NCBI GenBank assembly: GCA_037576215.1
Contig: JBANDB010000002.1
Span: 1,612,001 to 1,676,000 of the forward strand
Direction of reading: 5' to 3'
Length of the DNA stretch: 64,000 bases
DNA from: Armillaria gallica
Lineage: Eukaryota > Basidiomycota > Agaricomycetes > Agaricales > Physalacriaceae
Positions 46,280-57,930 of the stretch are shown piece by piece; position 1 is the stretch's first letter, and each line of letters starts with the position of its first letter. The notes beneath the pieces were generated by a model that was not told the DNA's origin, did not search any database, and saw only the letters and a program-made list of their open reading frames with translations. A program made the translations under genes and the position numbers.

Positions 46280-48112
46280 TAGTGCATACAGCGTAGCAGG
46301 GAAGAAACCAAAGATCCACTTGTTGGCACTGAATAATTTCTAAACTTCTGCAGATGAGTATTAATGACCAAGGACTCACTCACTTGGTAGTTTTCAAGGA
46401 GTTTCTTTTTGCAAGTGGTGACAAAACACTGTTCCTGTCTGTGGACTTCAAGATGTTGGTTGTAGCTGAATATGAGTGTTTGGAATGCCACGAATGTGAA
46501 TTGGCTTCTGTACAGTACCTTACTTGGTCCTTGACTGAGGAATAGAGAGTGAATCGTGAATAGTGACAAGATTTGGCAACCAGCTCGCTGAAGTGACATC
46601 TAAATATAATGAAGTGTGCTAGAAAACATGATAGCTCTTACCTGAAGCTGGTTTTTGAGTAGAGAAGAAAGGTGTAGATGGCCTTGCAAAGATGTGCAGT
46701 ACGGGAGAGACTGTGGAAGACTTCTTTGGCAAGGGTCAGTGGGGGGATGGCTGTCATATGAAGGAACACTGAGCTAAAGCAGTGAGAAGAGAGTGATTGT
46801 AGTACCTGTTTTTCTGAGAATCTCAGCTGAGGCATAGACTCCAAGGCCTCTGGTCAGAAAGGGGCCAGGTTCTTGTAGAAGCTGAAGGATGGTCATACTG
46901 TCAAGATTGATGTTCTCCCTATTTATGTCCTTTTCTGTCACATCCAGGAATTCATCGTCGAAGTGGAAATGCTTCCTAGACTCCAAAGATGGTGATTCAT
47001 TGGAGGGGACTAAGTGAGACAATGTCAGATGGGGATTGAGCAGCATATTGTAGTTACCTGTAGTATTCTGAGACGTTCTGTGTTCCTCTGCTTCAAGGGT
47101 GTGGGCCAGCTCCCAGTCTTCATGTGGGTCACTCTTGGGAAGATATTTGGACTGTAGTCATTTACTCTCTTGTTTGCATACACTGTTCTTCTTCCTCTGC
47201 CTTAGTATGATTATGAACCAGACAATGGTTGCCAAATATCCTTCGTAAAAGGTAAGGGGGTCCACAAAGACATAAGGGCGGGTAGGAAGAATGCTTTCAT
47301 CAAATTCCACAAGATAATGACAGAGTTGGAAATCTGGATGGGAATTGCAAAGGGTGGCACCTGAGAGCGGCGGGAATGTATTGCCAGTGTTTAACAGTGT
47401 ACTCTTTGGTGGTGTACCAGAATATCTGCAACACTGTCAGTAAATATCAGAATGAGGGTGTAAGTGACGTACTTGGGTGTTGAGATCCCAAGAGCCAAAG
47501 GCCAGTATGAAGTGTTTGAATTGCAAAGCTAGTGTGACCTTGAAGTGACGAGTCTGTGATACCTTGTAATGGGCCAAGTACAGATACATGGAAGAAGGGG
47601 CACACCTTTCAATCAACTCAACAGATGCGAGTTATTCAATCTTGAGTGGTGTAAATTTGAGGAGAGCAATGCTGTAGAACTTGAACCTGACATGCAGCAA
47701 ACAAATGAGAAGGGATAAGGGACTATACATTGCAACACACCTCCAAGATGGTAGAGTGAAGGTCCAGAATAACAAATCTGGGGTCGAGAATGACATCCTC
47801 TAGAATCAGCTTGGCTCATTTGAAAGCTTGCAGGCCACTACTGCAAGAAAGGGCTGGAACAACATCGGACGGTGGATATAAGATGGTCCTGTTGGTGTGC
47901 GACCCTCTGGTTAAATCGGTGTATTCATAAGTCAAGGAAATAACATGTCCATCCACTGCCACTCTGTCTATGACCAGTTTCTCCTGAATCTTGAGCTTCT
48001 TGGCATCAAACCATAGACCTTGGACTTGCAGTGATTGCAATTGAGCAGCCGCATTTTGGATGAAGTCGCAGATGATATCATTAAAAAAATAGAGTTCTTG
48101 AATCTCAGGCAT
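46280..48112 (-). pseudogene. Possible multi-exon gene for a membrane protein, unknown family
   Basis: Minus-strand text that looks coding in successive frames: MPEIQELYFFNDIICDFIQ and FDAKKLKIQEKLVIDRVAVD with DGHVISLTYEYTDL (48,112-47,816); VILDPRFVILDLHSTILEVC (about 47,790); FQLCHYLVEFDESIL then PYVFVDPLTFYEGYLATIVW and FIIILRQRKKNS (about 47,320-47,180), which looks like a single membrane span followed by a basic cytoplasmic end; and EFLDVTEKDINRENINLDSM (about 46,930). Frames change often and stops are scattered, so it may be a relic. No function is offered. Confidence 0.35.
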
Positions 48113-48204
48113 TGGGAAGTGAATGTTTTCAGAGAATGTCTTTGTCTATAACTGATCGGCAAGATGGCATATCATGTGCATGTGGTTGTACATGTGGTTG
48201 TGCT

Positions 48205-48235
48205 CGCGTTGCCGCTGGGTTCGATCCCTGACTGA
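48205..48235 (+). repeat. Isolated B-box-like tRNA remnant
   Basis: GGGTTCGATCCCTGAC with GGTTCGATCCC at 48,218-48,228 matches the tRNA B-box consensus. An A-box-like word (TGGTTGTGCTCG) lies about 25 bases before. Too short and irregular for a tRNA gene; probably another SINE head. Confidence 0.3.
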
Positions 48236-48449
48236 TGCACTTTTTCTACTGTAGTGCATTGCCAAACATGTTATATATGACAAATCACCTTACAGCAGAT
48301 AAGTATGGCTGGGTGCCCACATTGCAGAATTCTATGCTTGGACATGCAGCCCCCAGGTGCTGCAATTGGTTAATTTATTGTAAAAGGAATATGCAACAAT
48401 AGAGCAGCATAAATGTATATTGAAGGGAATGAACGGTGTTAATGAATGG

Positions 48450-51400
48450 CATCAGTACTAGACTAGACTGGATAGTACAGTTGATCAGCTTGTAAGAATA
48501 CTTTGCTCTCCCCAGTCTACCCTAACCATATTTTGATGTGACCAGAACCTTTAGATTGGCTAGCCATTTCCAAGCTCTTTTTTCTTGGTGATTCATAAAG
48601 AGTTCGAGCTTTTGTTAGTTTCTGCTGAACACTATGTTGAGCAGGTGGTATATCCACAGCATTTTGAGCTGCTCAAAGTCTTTCAGTAGCCTGTCGAAGT
48701 TTGGTGTTTTGCTTGAGTATATCTGAGTCTGCTTGGTCAAGTGTCTTAGAGCAGGCTAGACCTTAAATAAGAAGGTTCAGTGAGATTGCTAGTGAGAGCG
48801 AGAAGCGACTTACTGCAACATTTTATACTGAGTTTGGTGGATGCAATTGGATCCATAGGTCAATGTCTGGCTGATATTCCAAGGTGTTCGTGTATCTGAA
48901 TGAAAGGGTTAGGCTGTATTATAGTGGTATATTAGTCATAGCAGATTTACTTGTTGGGCTTTAGAATGCATGATGTCAAAATGATATCCTCTTCTTATAC
49001 CTCCTACAAGAGAACATTGAATACCTTCCCGATTAACATCAGCATGAAGGCCTTCAGCAATATTGGTTGTCGAGCTGCCAGCTTTCCAGATATCCAAGAG
49101 AATCTTACTCTTTTCCTAGCATATCTCTTCAAATGCAAATTTTGATCACAACTTATCTTAAACCCAGTCTAATAAGTGTTAGGCGAGTAAAAAATGAAAT
49201 TGAAGAGTTGGAAACCTACTCTGACTTGCTAGGTTGCCGAGTTGTTGGATTTCATGGATGGCTCAGTCGAAATTGGAGTGTCTGATACAGACAAGCCCCC
49301 ACATGAGTTCTTTAATATTGTTATTGACTTTGACCTTCTTTATGTTGCAGAAAACATGTACCACACATAGTCGAAGGATTTGGTGGAGGTGCTCATATTC
49401 AGTAAGTTTGTGTAAGCTGCGATGAGGTTCATGGAGGTCTTTAGCCATGGCGCAGAGCTCTCAACGAGCGATTGATTGCAGATGAAGGCCAAGCCCTGGC
49501 AAAGATGGGAAGTTTGATGTCAGGAATGTATAAGTGAGGGTTTACTCACCTTTGGCTTGAGCTCCATCCTGATCCACACCCCAGTGGAGGATGCCCTGCC
49601 ATTCTGCAAGGGAAGGAGAATGAAGGTGCTGATATCTGATCCAAGCATTAGTGTCTTGATGAACTATTTCATGAATCTTATCGAAAATGTATTTGTGGGC
49701 CATAGCCGACTGAGAGTTCAGCAGAACACAACAGTAAACTACACCTTTAGGGAGTATGTCAGTGCAAAGGGAGGTTATAGAGGGCAGCTAGGCTGACCGG
49801 TTTTGGCTTGGCAATCAAAGCTGACCAACTCAAATTCCTTATAACCAGTGATGTGTTTGAAAGAGATATCAGATTCGACATATTGTGCGCAAAGTAAGGT
49901 ATGACTTCATTGAGGCGTCATATATAGTATAAGCCTAAAAGAGTTGTCCTGATCACTTAATGGATGGGGATCAGGATCATTGAGGGTTTCCCAGAGTATT
50001 TCCTCCACAACTCGAATATACCAATCAGAGGGTGGGATGTCACAATTTTGAATGGAGTGGAGCGTTTGGATTCCTGAAACTCTTCAGTATCAGGTCTTAG
50101 AGATGCTAGGAAGACTGTCTAACCTTTCCATCCAGTACTGTCCAGATACTGGGCTTTGATGGCATGGATGATGAGTGAGTCAAGATGATCTAGGTTAGCC
50201 AAAGATGGATGGAGGTTGGTGGCCATGGGATGAGTGTTTTGTGGGAGCTGCTTGGTAAGGTAGGCACAGAAAAGAGGGTGCCACAGTAGGCGGCAGAGCA
50301 TCATATCAGGAAGATCCTGGTCTAGGGACAGTAATACATGTTGGAGTGACTGTCGTATGGGTGCAGGAGTTGTTGATGGAAGCAGTATAGAGTGTGAGTG
50401 AGGCGAATGGCAGATTATAAGCATCTGAGGACACTGGCTATGATATTCAGAGAGTGGAATGTAGGCTGTAAATTTGGCTTGACAATATAATTGCACTATT
50501 TTGGTCATGTACATGCTTTGATCCTTTGGTGACCGGTGGCTGTGAGCTATGAGATGGATTCAGTGTGAGCAGAAAAGGGATGTGATTGGATGAACTAATG
50601 ACAGTTGACTTTGACTGATTTGGTGTTTTGAAGTCATGTACAAGGCATGAGAGGGCCATATCCATGATCTTTCACCTGTTGTTCCCAGTATTGAATCAAT
50701 GGGAGATTATTATACATGAGAGCGAAAAGATAGTCAACATGATAAGGGCTTTCTAAAATGCCACGATGAACAAAGTGCTTCTTGGATGAGCAACTGTTGT
50801 AGTGCTCACATCTAGAAATGTTTGTCAATGGTAGAGCATGAAAGGGTAAGGGGGCTTATGCTATGTATGGATATCCATGTGAACTCTGTTGAACAACGAT
50901 ATGTCCTTGACAATTGGACTTTGGAGAATGACCGCAATGTGCTTTGGTGGGTGTGTGGTCACATTGCTGATTTACAATTTGCTTATCAAGGGAATACAAA
51001 GTGTTTTCCTGGAGAGGATATGGGCAACCTACATCACGAATGGTAACCCATAAAGAGAGGGTCTTGTGGAAGTACTCTTGTTCTGGTGTAGGATTGGTAA
51101 GTAGCATCTGGTCTTGTTGGAGCTGGGCTTGAAGTGCAGTGGGAGATGCTTGGGTGTGAGATCAACATGACAGGCTAGTGTTGATGAAGGGACATGCCTT
51201 TATGGCCTGACCTGTGAAGGGTCAAGAACATGTATATGTAAGACAAGGTGGATCAATACTGACATGTAGCATAAATTCACTGGCATGGGATAGGCCTGCC
51301 ATCATAATCTTGGAAGAGAGAGATATGGACAGGTTGTTGGCTGCCTCGTGGAGTGCCAAGAGAGTAGGCAAGGTCTCAGAGTGGATTGTAAATGTCAGCA

Positions 51401-51740
51401 CCCATCATAACAGTGAAAAGATGTCCGATAGCATTTTCAGGAGAAGTGGAGGTCTCTGAATACTGAACAGTAGCAGACATTGGATAGCGGTATAGTTTCT
51501 GCAGAGTTGTAGTCTGGGTGAGAGGAACATCATAGGTAATTGAGTCAGGGTCAGGCTGAGAGTATGGGATGTCGCCAGATGCGCCAGGGTGAGGGGGGTC
51601 AATAGGACATTCAGAGGAAGAGGTCGGAGGGCCATCAGTTGGATCATCCATCATTGTACATTGGAGCAAGTCTGAGAAAGATAGATAGGGCATGACACTG
51701 GGGATGCAGTTCACCTGAGGGCTTTTGTATGTGGGCAAAG
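48450..51740 (-). pseudogene. Relic of a TE-like multi-exon gene family of mushrooms
   Basis: Successive minus-strand blocks match, in order, a protein family I have seen repeatedly in Agaricomycetes without an assigned function: MDDPTDGPPTSSSECPID (51,650); NNLSISLSSKIMMAGLSHAS (about 51,300); EYFHKTLSLWVTIRDVGCPY (51,060); ANLDHLDSLIIHAIKAQYLD (50,200); ALIAKPKPVSL-like text (49,820); WQGILHWGVDQDGAQAK (about 49,560); LTEYEHLHQILRLCVVHVFC (49,400); ILLDIWKAGSSTTNIAEGLH and DVNREGIQCSLVGGIRRGYH (about 49,100-49,000). A coiled-coil-like end (DSDILKQNTKLRQATERL) is at about 48,720. The DxD and conserved Trp/Cys blocks suggest a transposase-like or RNase H-fold protein, but this is inference. 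Many breaks make it a relic. Confidence 0.5.
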
Positions 51741-52134
51741 ATGGATATTTTATTAGTATTGCTAGGGTGCTTAATTATTGTAGTTAGAGAAAGTTAGAGG
51801 AGATTGGAATGGAGGGTGACTGGGGGTGTGGATGCATAGAAGGAATGGAGGTTGAACGTGCCACAATTGCAGAAAGAAGTATTGAGAGCAGAACAGCGGC
51901 CATAGGAAAAGAAGATGATGTGTTTGAGAGGTTTGATGTGTATGAAGGTATGTGTAAGAAAAGGCAGGTGTTTGTTGGTAATTGACAAAGGCATGTTTGA
52001 GAAGAGGTGGGTGTTTGTTGGTGGTTGGCGAGGGGAGCCGATGGGCCGGGTGATTGTTATGTAATATCGGTGCTGATTGGGTCCGAGGTGGCAGATCAGG
52101 TTCTGGTACCAATCGAACGTTCACTCCTAAATCA

Positions 52135-52260
52135 TCCAGATACTATGGCGTAATAGATGATGTTGCTGATCCGTGGGGTTCGTTTCCCCCATTCTGAATT
52201 ATGATGGACAGTAACATTTTGTGTACTCGCTTGGTACTCGCTGTCGAGTCCCATCGCTCT
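52135..52260 (+). repeat. tRNA-derived SINE, copy D
   Basis: A box TGGCGTAATAG (52,146-52,156), B box GGTTCGTTTCC (52,177-52,187), then a body with TTTTGTGTACTCGCT, CCCATCGCTCTACTTTCTTC and GATCTGAAGGTCTTG. The body matches that of copy E at 52,620-52,695 over about 70 bases, which shows that the repeat unit extends past the tRNA-like head. Confidence 0.7.
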
Positions 52261-52552
52261 ACTTTCTTCCATGCAAAGATCTGAAGGTCTTGCTTCCGCA
52301 GAAACTTTACAACAGTCTAGCTCTCTCCGCTGCTCATCTTTTTGGTCAGGTGTCATTCTTCCTGTATTTATTCTACGCGCCTTCTTCACGTCCATACATG
52401 CTATTCACGAGAAGATCTCACGTCTCCGCATGGAATTCAACGACCCAATCATAGCCCCGGGCCACAATCTCAGGAAGGTTAAAGAGAAAGCTCAACACGT
52501 TCGCTGGAGCACTGTCAGGCTTGCCTTTTGTGTTTCAGCCCAGTCCTCAACC

Positions 52553-52700
52553 ATCCGGAGATGGCGTAACGGATGATGTCGCTAATTCATGGGGTTCGAT
52601 TCCTCAATTCTGGATCGCAAGATTTAGACATTTTTTGTACTTGCTATCAAATTCCATCGTTCTACTTTCTTCCGCGCAAAAATCTGAGGGTCTTGAATTT
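52553..52700 (+). repeat. tRNA-derived SINE, copy E (best preserved head)
   Basis: TCCGGAG starts a 61-base head ending TTCTGGA, an imperfect acceptor stem. The A box TGGCGTAACGG (52,562-52,572) and B box GGTTCGATTCC (52,593-52,603) both fit the polymerase III consensus exactly. The body (TTTTTTGTACTTGCTATC, TTCTACTTTCTTCC, AAAATCTGAGGGTCTTG) matches copy D. Confidence 0.75.
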
Positions 52701-52821
52701 GCATCTACTGGTCTACTTCATCTTTTTGCTGTGCCAGTTCTGTGTTTATCGGGGATACAGATCTGGGAGGCACTTCCGGCTGCTGTCAAAGTCGCAACAA
52801 CAGCATCCTCGATAATGCTGG

Positions 52822-52920
52822 TCTGGTGAAAAGGATATTGGTTCCATGCATGGGGTTCGATTCCCCTCACCCGGTTATCAATCCGTGCATATGTTTTCCT
52901 GCTCGCCGACTCCCAATCCC
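52822..52920 (+). repeat. tRNA-derived SINE, copy F (variant head)
   Basis: A box TGGTGAAAAGG (52,824-52,834) and B box GGTTCGATTCC (52,854-52,864), followed by CCCTCACCCGG and a body with TTTTCCTGCTCGCCGACTCC, close to the CTCGCT...GAGTCCC word of copy D. The head differs enough to be a subfamily. Confidence 0.55.
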
Positions 52921-53261
52921 TAAAAGCAATGTTCTTGCTTTTGTCACGCGGAATGCAAACCATTGATAGTAACTCCCGACTTCGCTCGGCTGGGGTGCGA
53001 TTGCCTCAATAAACCTGTGCAGTGAAGTTAGCAAGGTAATGCAATATGTATGGGCTAATCACAGCATTAAAAGACAGAGAGCAAGTATGATATATAAAAG
53101 TTGAAGGATTGGGAGGGTTGTCAGAGGGAATCAGGATGTCGGCGATGCGTGTTGCTTAGTCGAGTGCCCCGGAGACGACGGAGAAATCTTCAACTGGCTG
53201 TAGAGAAATGATAAATGAGTACCAAAACAAAGGTCTCTACAAACCGTACTAACTCTACGTT

Positions 53262-53325
53262 CGGGGAATTGAACCCCAAGCAGGAGCACTGACATCATCC
53301 GTTACGCCAGATCCGGGCCCTCCTT
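53262..53325 (-). repeat. tRNA-derived SINE head, copy G
   Basis: Minus strand: CCGGATC, A box TGGCGTAACGG (53,299-53,309), ATGATGTCAGTGCT, B box GGTTCAATTCC (53,265-53,275). The core is shared with copies C and E. Confidence 0.65.
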
Positions 53326-53453
53326 CGTAGCACGACATCGTTTGCCTAAGGCAGGCAAGCGTGTCAACCTTTCCAACTCTAGAGCCGGCACCGCCCTCTC
53401 TGTATATAGATCTCACACGCGTAAGTAAACCGAATACGATGAAAGGCTAGTCG

Positions 53454-54073
53454 TTGTGGTGCAGACACTGTCATGTAATACTACATACTTACGCACGAAA
53501 TGTTGGGCCAACCACTGTTGTGAAAGAAGTGAGAGCAGCGAGCCAACGCAATCCTTCCTACGTGCTCAGACATGCGATGTTGAGAGTAAGGCCGGGATTA
53601 TTCCCACGACATCGGTCCTTCGTCCGATACCACCGAGACTCGACTGACGGACCCCAGCTCAACATCCATGGACCGCTAAGTACTCATCACAAAGCTTTCG
53701 ATCCGGTCTACCTGACTGATGTTCATCGGCCCTTTCGCTTTCAACATATCCGTGTCACAAGTCTACCACACCAACATATACCATTTGCAAGGATTTTTGC
53801 ATCCTCAAACCCGTGAACAAGGCCAAGGACGTAAAGCTAGTCATCATCAACACGTCGACTCGAATTTGGATGCACTCGCATGCAAGGGAGATTCCATGGA
53901 CTTTTGACCGGACGTCATTTTGCGGAGGATTTGATGTGGAGGCACTGGTTGGAGATCCTAGGCTGGGGAGCCTTGACTGTGAGTACGTCGTCGTCCACCT
54001 CCACGCCGTACTGATTCTCTACAACGAACCAGTATACATCCATACCGATGCAACTTCACCCATCCGGCTTTAA
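53454..54073 (+). CDS. Possible gene or relic related to the KAKD family
   Basis: Plus-strand text in linked frames: MFIGPFAFNISVSQVYHTNI and YHLQGFLHP, then NKAKDVKLVIINTSTRIWMH and FDVEALVGDPRLGSLDCEYV (53,813-54,073). The VxKAKDV word and its position after an H-rich segment recall 54,600-54,900 and 22,219-22,640, so this may be a third, diverged copy. An intron or frameshift lies near 53,810. No function known. Confidence 0.35.
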
Positions 54074-54209
54074 CATTTCGGGGACCACGGGATGGGCTGG
54101 GATTAGGTTGAACGGTATAGGGAAGTTAGGTACGTCTCTTGTATGGTTTGGATTTGTATTCTAACATTGCGATGTAACGTATAGCATGGTGTACTCGTGT
54201 GCGAAATGG

Positions 54210-54960
54210 TCAATAACAGTCACCAGCTAGCGAACCCCCGCGTCAAAGTGCTCTATCCCTGCAGACTGCCTCCTCCCGTCCCATCCCTGCACACAGCAAA
54301 GCCAATGCGCGACTCCAGCCAGACGGTTCTCCCCTCCCCACCCACGTCGTCGTAGCCGCCATCTCTGTCGCCTGATGTTAACGCGACATACAGTTGTCCG
54401 ATGAGGGACATTGTGTTCGAGTTGGTGGTGTTGAAGATGGGGAAGGACGGCCGAAGAGTGTGCGGAAGAGGGAATGCTCAGGGGCAGCCTACGGGCAACC
54501 AATCCAGCGCATTCACCGACCCTTCTCGACATATACGTGCTGCACGAAGTCGCAGCCTATCGCAGTCTTCAAGACACCAATGTGCCTCACTCCCACGCTC
54601 ATACCTCTGCACGGAAACAGGACCATACACGTACTCTTGATGGAGCACATCCACGGCAAGGATTTCCGCATTCTCGTCCCTGTACAGAAGGCGAAGGACG
54701 TCTGCCCTGCACACAAACTCACCATGGCCCTCAACTTGAATCTAGACACATTCGTACACGTTGGTCTTTCAGCCGAGGAACGTCATCGTTGGACGCCGCA
54801 TCGAGAAGGACGACTGCCTGCTGCGTCCGGGGGTTGGACTTGGACGGTGTTCGTGGGGCGTTGGTTGATCTGGAAAATATCGGACGAGCCGATCCGATGA
54901 AGAAACTCAGGAATCCAGGGTACCGAGCGAAGCACTACAGAGGCTGGTGCGTTTTTAATA
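54210..54960 (+). pseudogene. KAKD-family gene, copy 2
   Basis: The best reading frame (54,394-54,900) contains PIAVFKTPMCLTPTLIPLHG, EHIHGKDFRILVPVQKAKDV, HKLTMALNLNLDTFVHVG and WTVFVGRWLIWKISDEPIR, ending in TGA at about 54,898. It matches the minus-strand relic at 22,219-22,640 in motif order. The frame upstream is Gly/Arg-rich and has no clear start, so the copy is incomplete or its first exons were missed. The family is uncharacterised as far as I know. Confidence 0.45.
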
Positions 54961-55660
54961 GCCTAAAACGGGACCTTAAACGGTTTCCATTTCAGCTTCA
55001 GTTTTTACGCCCTTGTTTTTCTCGTTGTAAAACGAAAAGGTACCTTAAATCCTTTGTTCTATAGGGAGACAAATTTTTCATACCATTTTACTGATGGCGT
55101 TTTCAGGTCCGAGAAAGGCATTACTAAATCAAAACCATTTAAGGCTTTGTTCTTTACCAGTTAAAATGCGCTGGCCTCGGCTGTGAAGGTTGTCAATAAG
55201 CAGCAGCGGAGGTACCCCAAACGCTGGCTGGAGAAAATGAGGGTCAACAATGGGGGCAATAAACCTGGTTGTAAGCACCTCGTCGTCTACCTCTGTGCTA
55301 TACTGACAATCTACCAGGGTTTTCTTCTCGAGAACTTTTGCGGAATCCTTTTTCTGGCCCCTGTGAGGCGACGCAGATATGAAACTAGGTTAGGCTTAAC
55401 TGTAGATCTATTGTCGATTACGTGCGTCGGACTTTCTTTTCATGCCGTATGTTCTCATCCGAACTTTAAAAATATAGGGCACTCCACAAAAAGCTTCGCC
55501 AGCCCGGTCATCGGGAAGTCCAGCCACGCAGTTACCTCACTGGTTTCGAAATCCTTTCTATCAGCAGTCTTTCCCTCCCTTTCCTCCGTTATTATATCAT
55601 CATATATTTTAGATTGTCAATCCACAGCGAATTTCTTTGTTCGCCTTGGTCACTTTTATG
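54961..55660. other. Non-coding stretch
   Basis: Holds C/T-rich and AT-rich tracts and a 160-codon plus frame (55,183-55,665) with no recognisable motif, lying convergently to the end of the GMC gene. I see nothing else to support. Confidence 0.35.
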
Positions 55661-55661
55661 A

Positions 55662-57930
55662 CTAGCCCGAAACTAAGAGAAGATAATCTTCCGCTCGGCC
55701 GCAACGTGACTTTTTAATCAAGTCCGCTGCCCTCTCTGCGATGGCGTATACCGCTGCCTGCGTATGCCCCGCCGGTACGTACGGCTACAAGTCAAACAAA
55801 ATCAGCGCAAAAGTCCCGTTAAGATAGTCTCAACTCACCAAAACAGATGCATCAACAACCCTCACTCCCACCGCCTTCTTGAGTTTCAAATCCGGATCCA
55901 CGACTCCCCAGTCCGCATCGCGGGCAGACATACTCGCCGTACTAACAGGATGATATACCGAGCCCGCAGCATTCCTTATGCTCCCCTCCAGATCGGTGAT
56001 ATTCGTTGATATTCCGAGGACGTAGTCTTCCCATACAGGCGCGCTGAGGAACCGTTGCGCACCCGCTAGGCCGTGCTGCATGACGGTCATATCTTGTGGG
56101 TGTGATAAAAAGTTCGGGTTAATGAGTGGGGGTGAGAGAGGATCGGTGCCGTTGATGGTAATATTCCCTCCTAGAAAGAAGTTGAAGTTGAATAAGGAAG
56201 GGAAGGAAGAGACGGACGTACGAGAGAGCGGACAGATTAGTATGATTCCTATTGTGAGGTAGCTCCCTGTAGCAGGGATCGTGCCAGAGCCAATTCCACC
56301 CTTATGGCATACAATCAGGATATCAATGATAAAAAACCACGTAAAGAACCCTAGACCTACCGAAAAAATCATTTCATAATGTCCCGTATTCTCCCCCGAG
56401 CATGGTTCCTCCTCCAAGACACCCTCTTCTACCCTGAAGAAACCCAAATGGCTGGTACTTAGGGTAGCGATGAACCCGGTCCGATTAGCTTGCCACTCAG
56501 CTAGTGCCTCGGCTTGAAATGTGGCATTCCGCCAGTAGACATTCTCGATTGTGTTAGTATCGTTGACAAACCAGACGGCACCCCATCGAGGGTGGTCAGT
56601 GAGGTTCTTTCCAACGTCAGGAAGATGAAGGGTAGAAGTAATGCCCACCGCGCTGAGTTCGGCGGCATCTCCAATACCGGAGTTGAGAAGGATGTGCGGT
56701 GTCCCAACGGATCCAGCTGAAAGGATGATTTCCTTGAGGGGTGAAAGGGTGTGCATCGTGGCTAGGATCATTAGCTCACGCTCGCGGTAGGATATGGCAG
56801 AATCTTACATCCAGCATCTTGTGTGAACTCTACAGTATTGAAGTTCGGCTTGTGGCGCGAAGCCGTTTTGTTGGGTGTCAGAATGCGCGTGACATACGAA
56901 TGTATTAGCACATGCAAATTCTTTCTGTCAATATACCCAGGTGCAAGGTACGACGTCTCCGAACTACTCCTCGTCCCGTTCCCCACAGTCGTTTGCTCCC
57001 ATCCTAGAAGTCCAATATTAGTCAGCCCGCTCGACAGAAAAACACCTATACCAACCAATGCCCAGATGATACCCGGAATTATAATCCAAATTGAACGAAA
57101 ACTCGCCCTGCAGCTCCTGCGTAGCTTGAATGACGCGTCCATCGATCGCCTTCGGGTATCCAGGCAGCGAGACAGAATTGACGCCGTCGAAATTGTGTAC
57201 CGCAGGGTTAAATTCGCCTGTTGTGTTGTGATGGTCTGCAGGGGCAACGAATCGCTCGTTCTACAACCAATCACTCAGATATCCTTCAAGGATTATTCGG
57301 GAGAGAGGTACAAACCTTGAGAATGTAAGGCAGTAGCTCATCCCATCCCCACCCCTCGTCGCCGGTTATGCGAGCATATCGATCGTAGTCCTCAGACGAT
57401 CCACGAGTGTAGACCAAATTGTCTCCACGATGTCAATCAAAAACACGTAACAGTTCAATGAACTTGACTCACTAACGGCGCTACTCCCGCCCAGCCCAAA
57501 ACCCCTCGGGTACGAAATGGCTCGCCCATTGAACCCCGGCTGAGGCGTCGTGGTGAAGTTCCAGTCGAGAGGCGTGTTTGGCGTCGCTTGTGGACAGAAG
57601 AATGGGACTTGTGAAACAAGGACGTCGGCGGTTCTTTAAATATAAGATGGCTTCAGGACCACGCGCGGGAAGAGCGGGGAGTGACGCACGATTGACCTGC
57701 TTCGAGGACGAGCACGGGTGTATCCTTCTGCTCAGTCAATCGATTCGCAAGAACGTTCCCCGCCGTACCACCTTTCCACAAATTAGCGAGTGAGCGACGG
57801 CATGTGCACTACACATACCTCCCACAATTATATAGTCGAAGTCGAGCCTTGGGAGGTCCGCGAAGTTCTTATATATCGCAGCAGAGCATGCCACAGGAAG
57901 AAGAAACCCCAAGATTCGTGGGGAAAGCAT
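55662..57930 (-). CDS. Secreted GMC oxidoreductase, aryl-alcohol-oxidase-like, apparently intact
   Basis: FAD enzymes of this family oxidise aryl alcohols or similar substrates outside the cell and supply H2O2 for lignin breakdown. The start at 57,930 gives a signal peptide (MLSPRILGFLLPVACSAA). The FAD dinucleotide-binding motif DYIIVGGGTAGNVLANRL is formed across an intron, followed by TPVLVLEAG. Next come TTTPQPGFNGRAISYPRG with GFGLGGSSAV, YTRGSSEDYDRYA, GWGWDELLPY, and further on EIILSAGSVGTPHILLNSGI (GMC signature 2), GKNLTDHP, and the C-terminal block SRGNITINGTDPLSPPLIN. The catalytic histidines are in SVYHPVSTASM and PAGHTQAAVYA (last exon, about 55,785-55,665). About nine short introns are seen, for example 55,786-55,836 and one just after the P-loop near 57,840-57,790. 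The stop TAG is at 55,662-55,664. All joints that I checked keep frame. Confidence 0.85.

Noticed and set aside
52553..52614. A functional tRNA gene
   Set aside because: Only 61 bases, no anticodon stem-loop of normal size and weak acceptor pairing; the body matches another copy, as in a SINE.
55183..55665. 160-codon plus frame as a gene
   Set aside because: No motif, no exon partners, and it runs into the 3' end of the GMC gene on the other strand.
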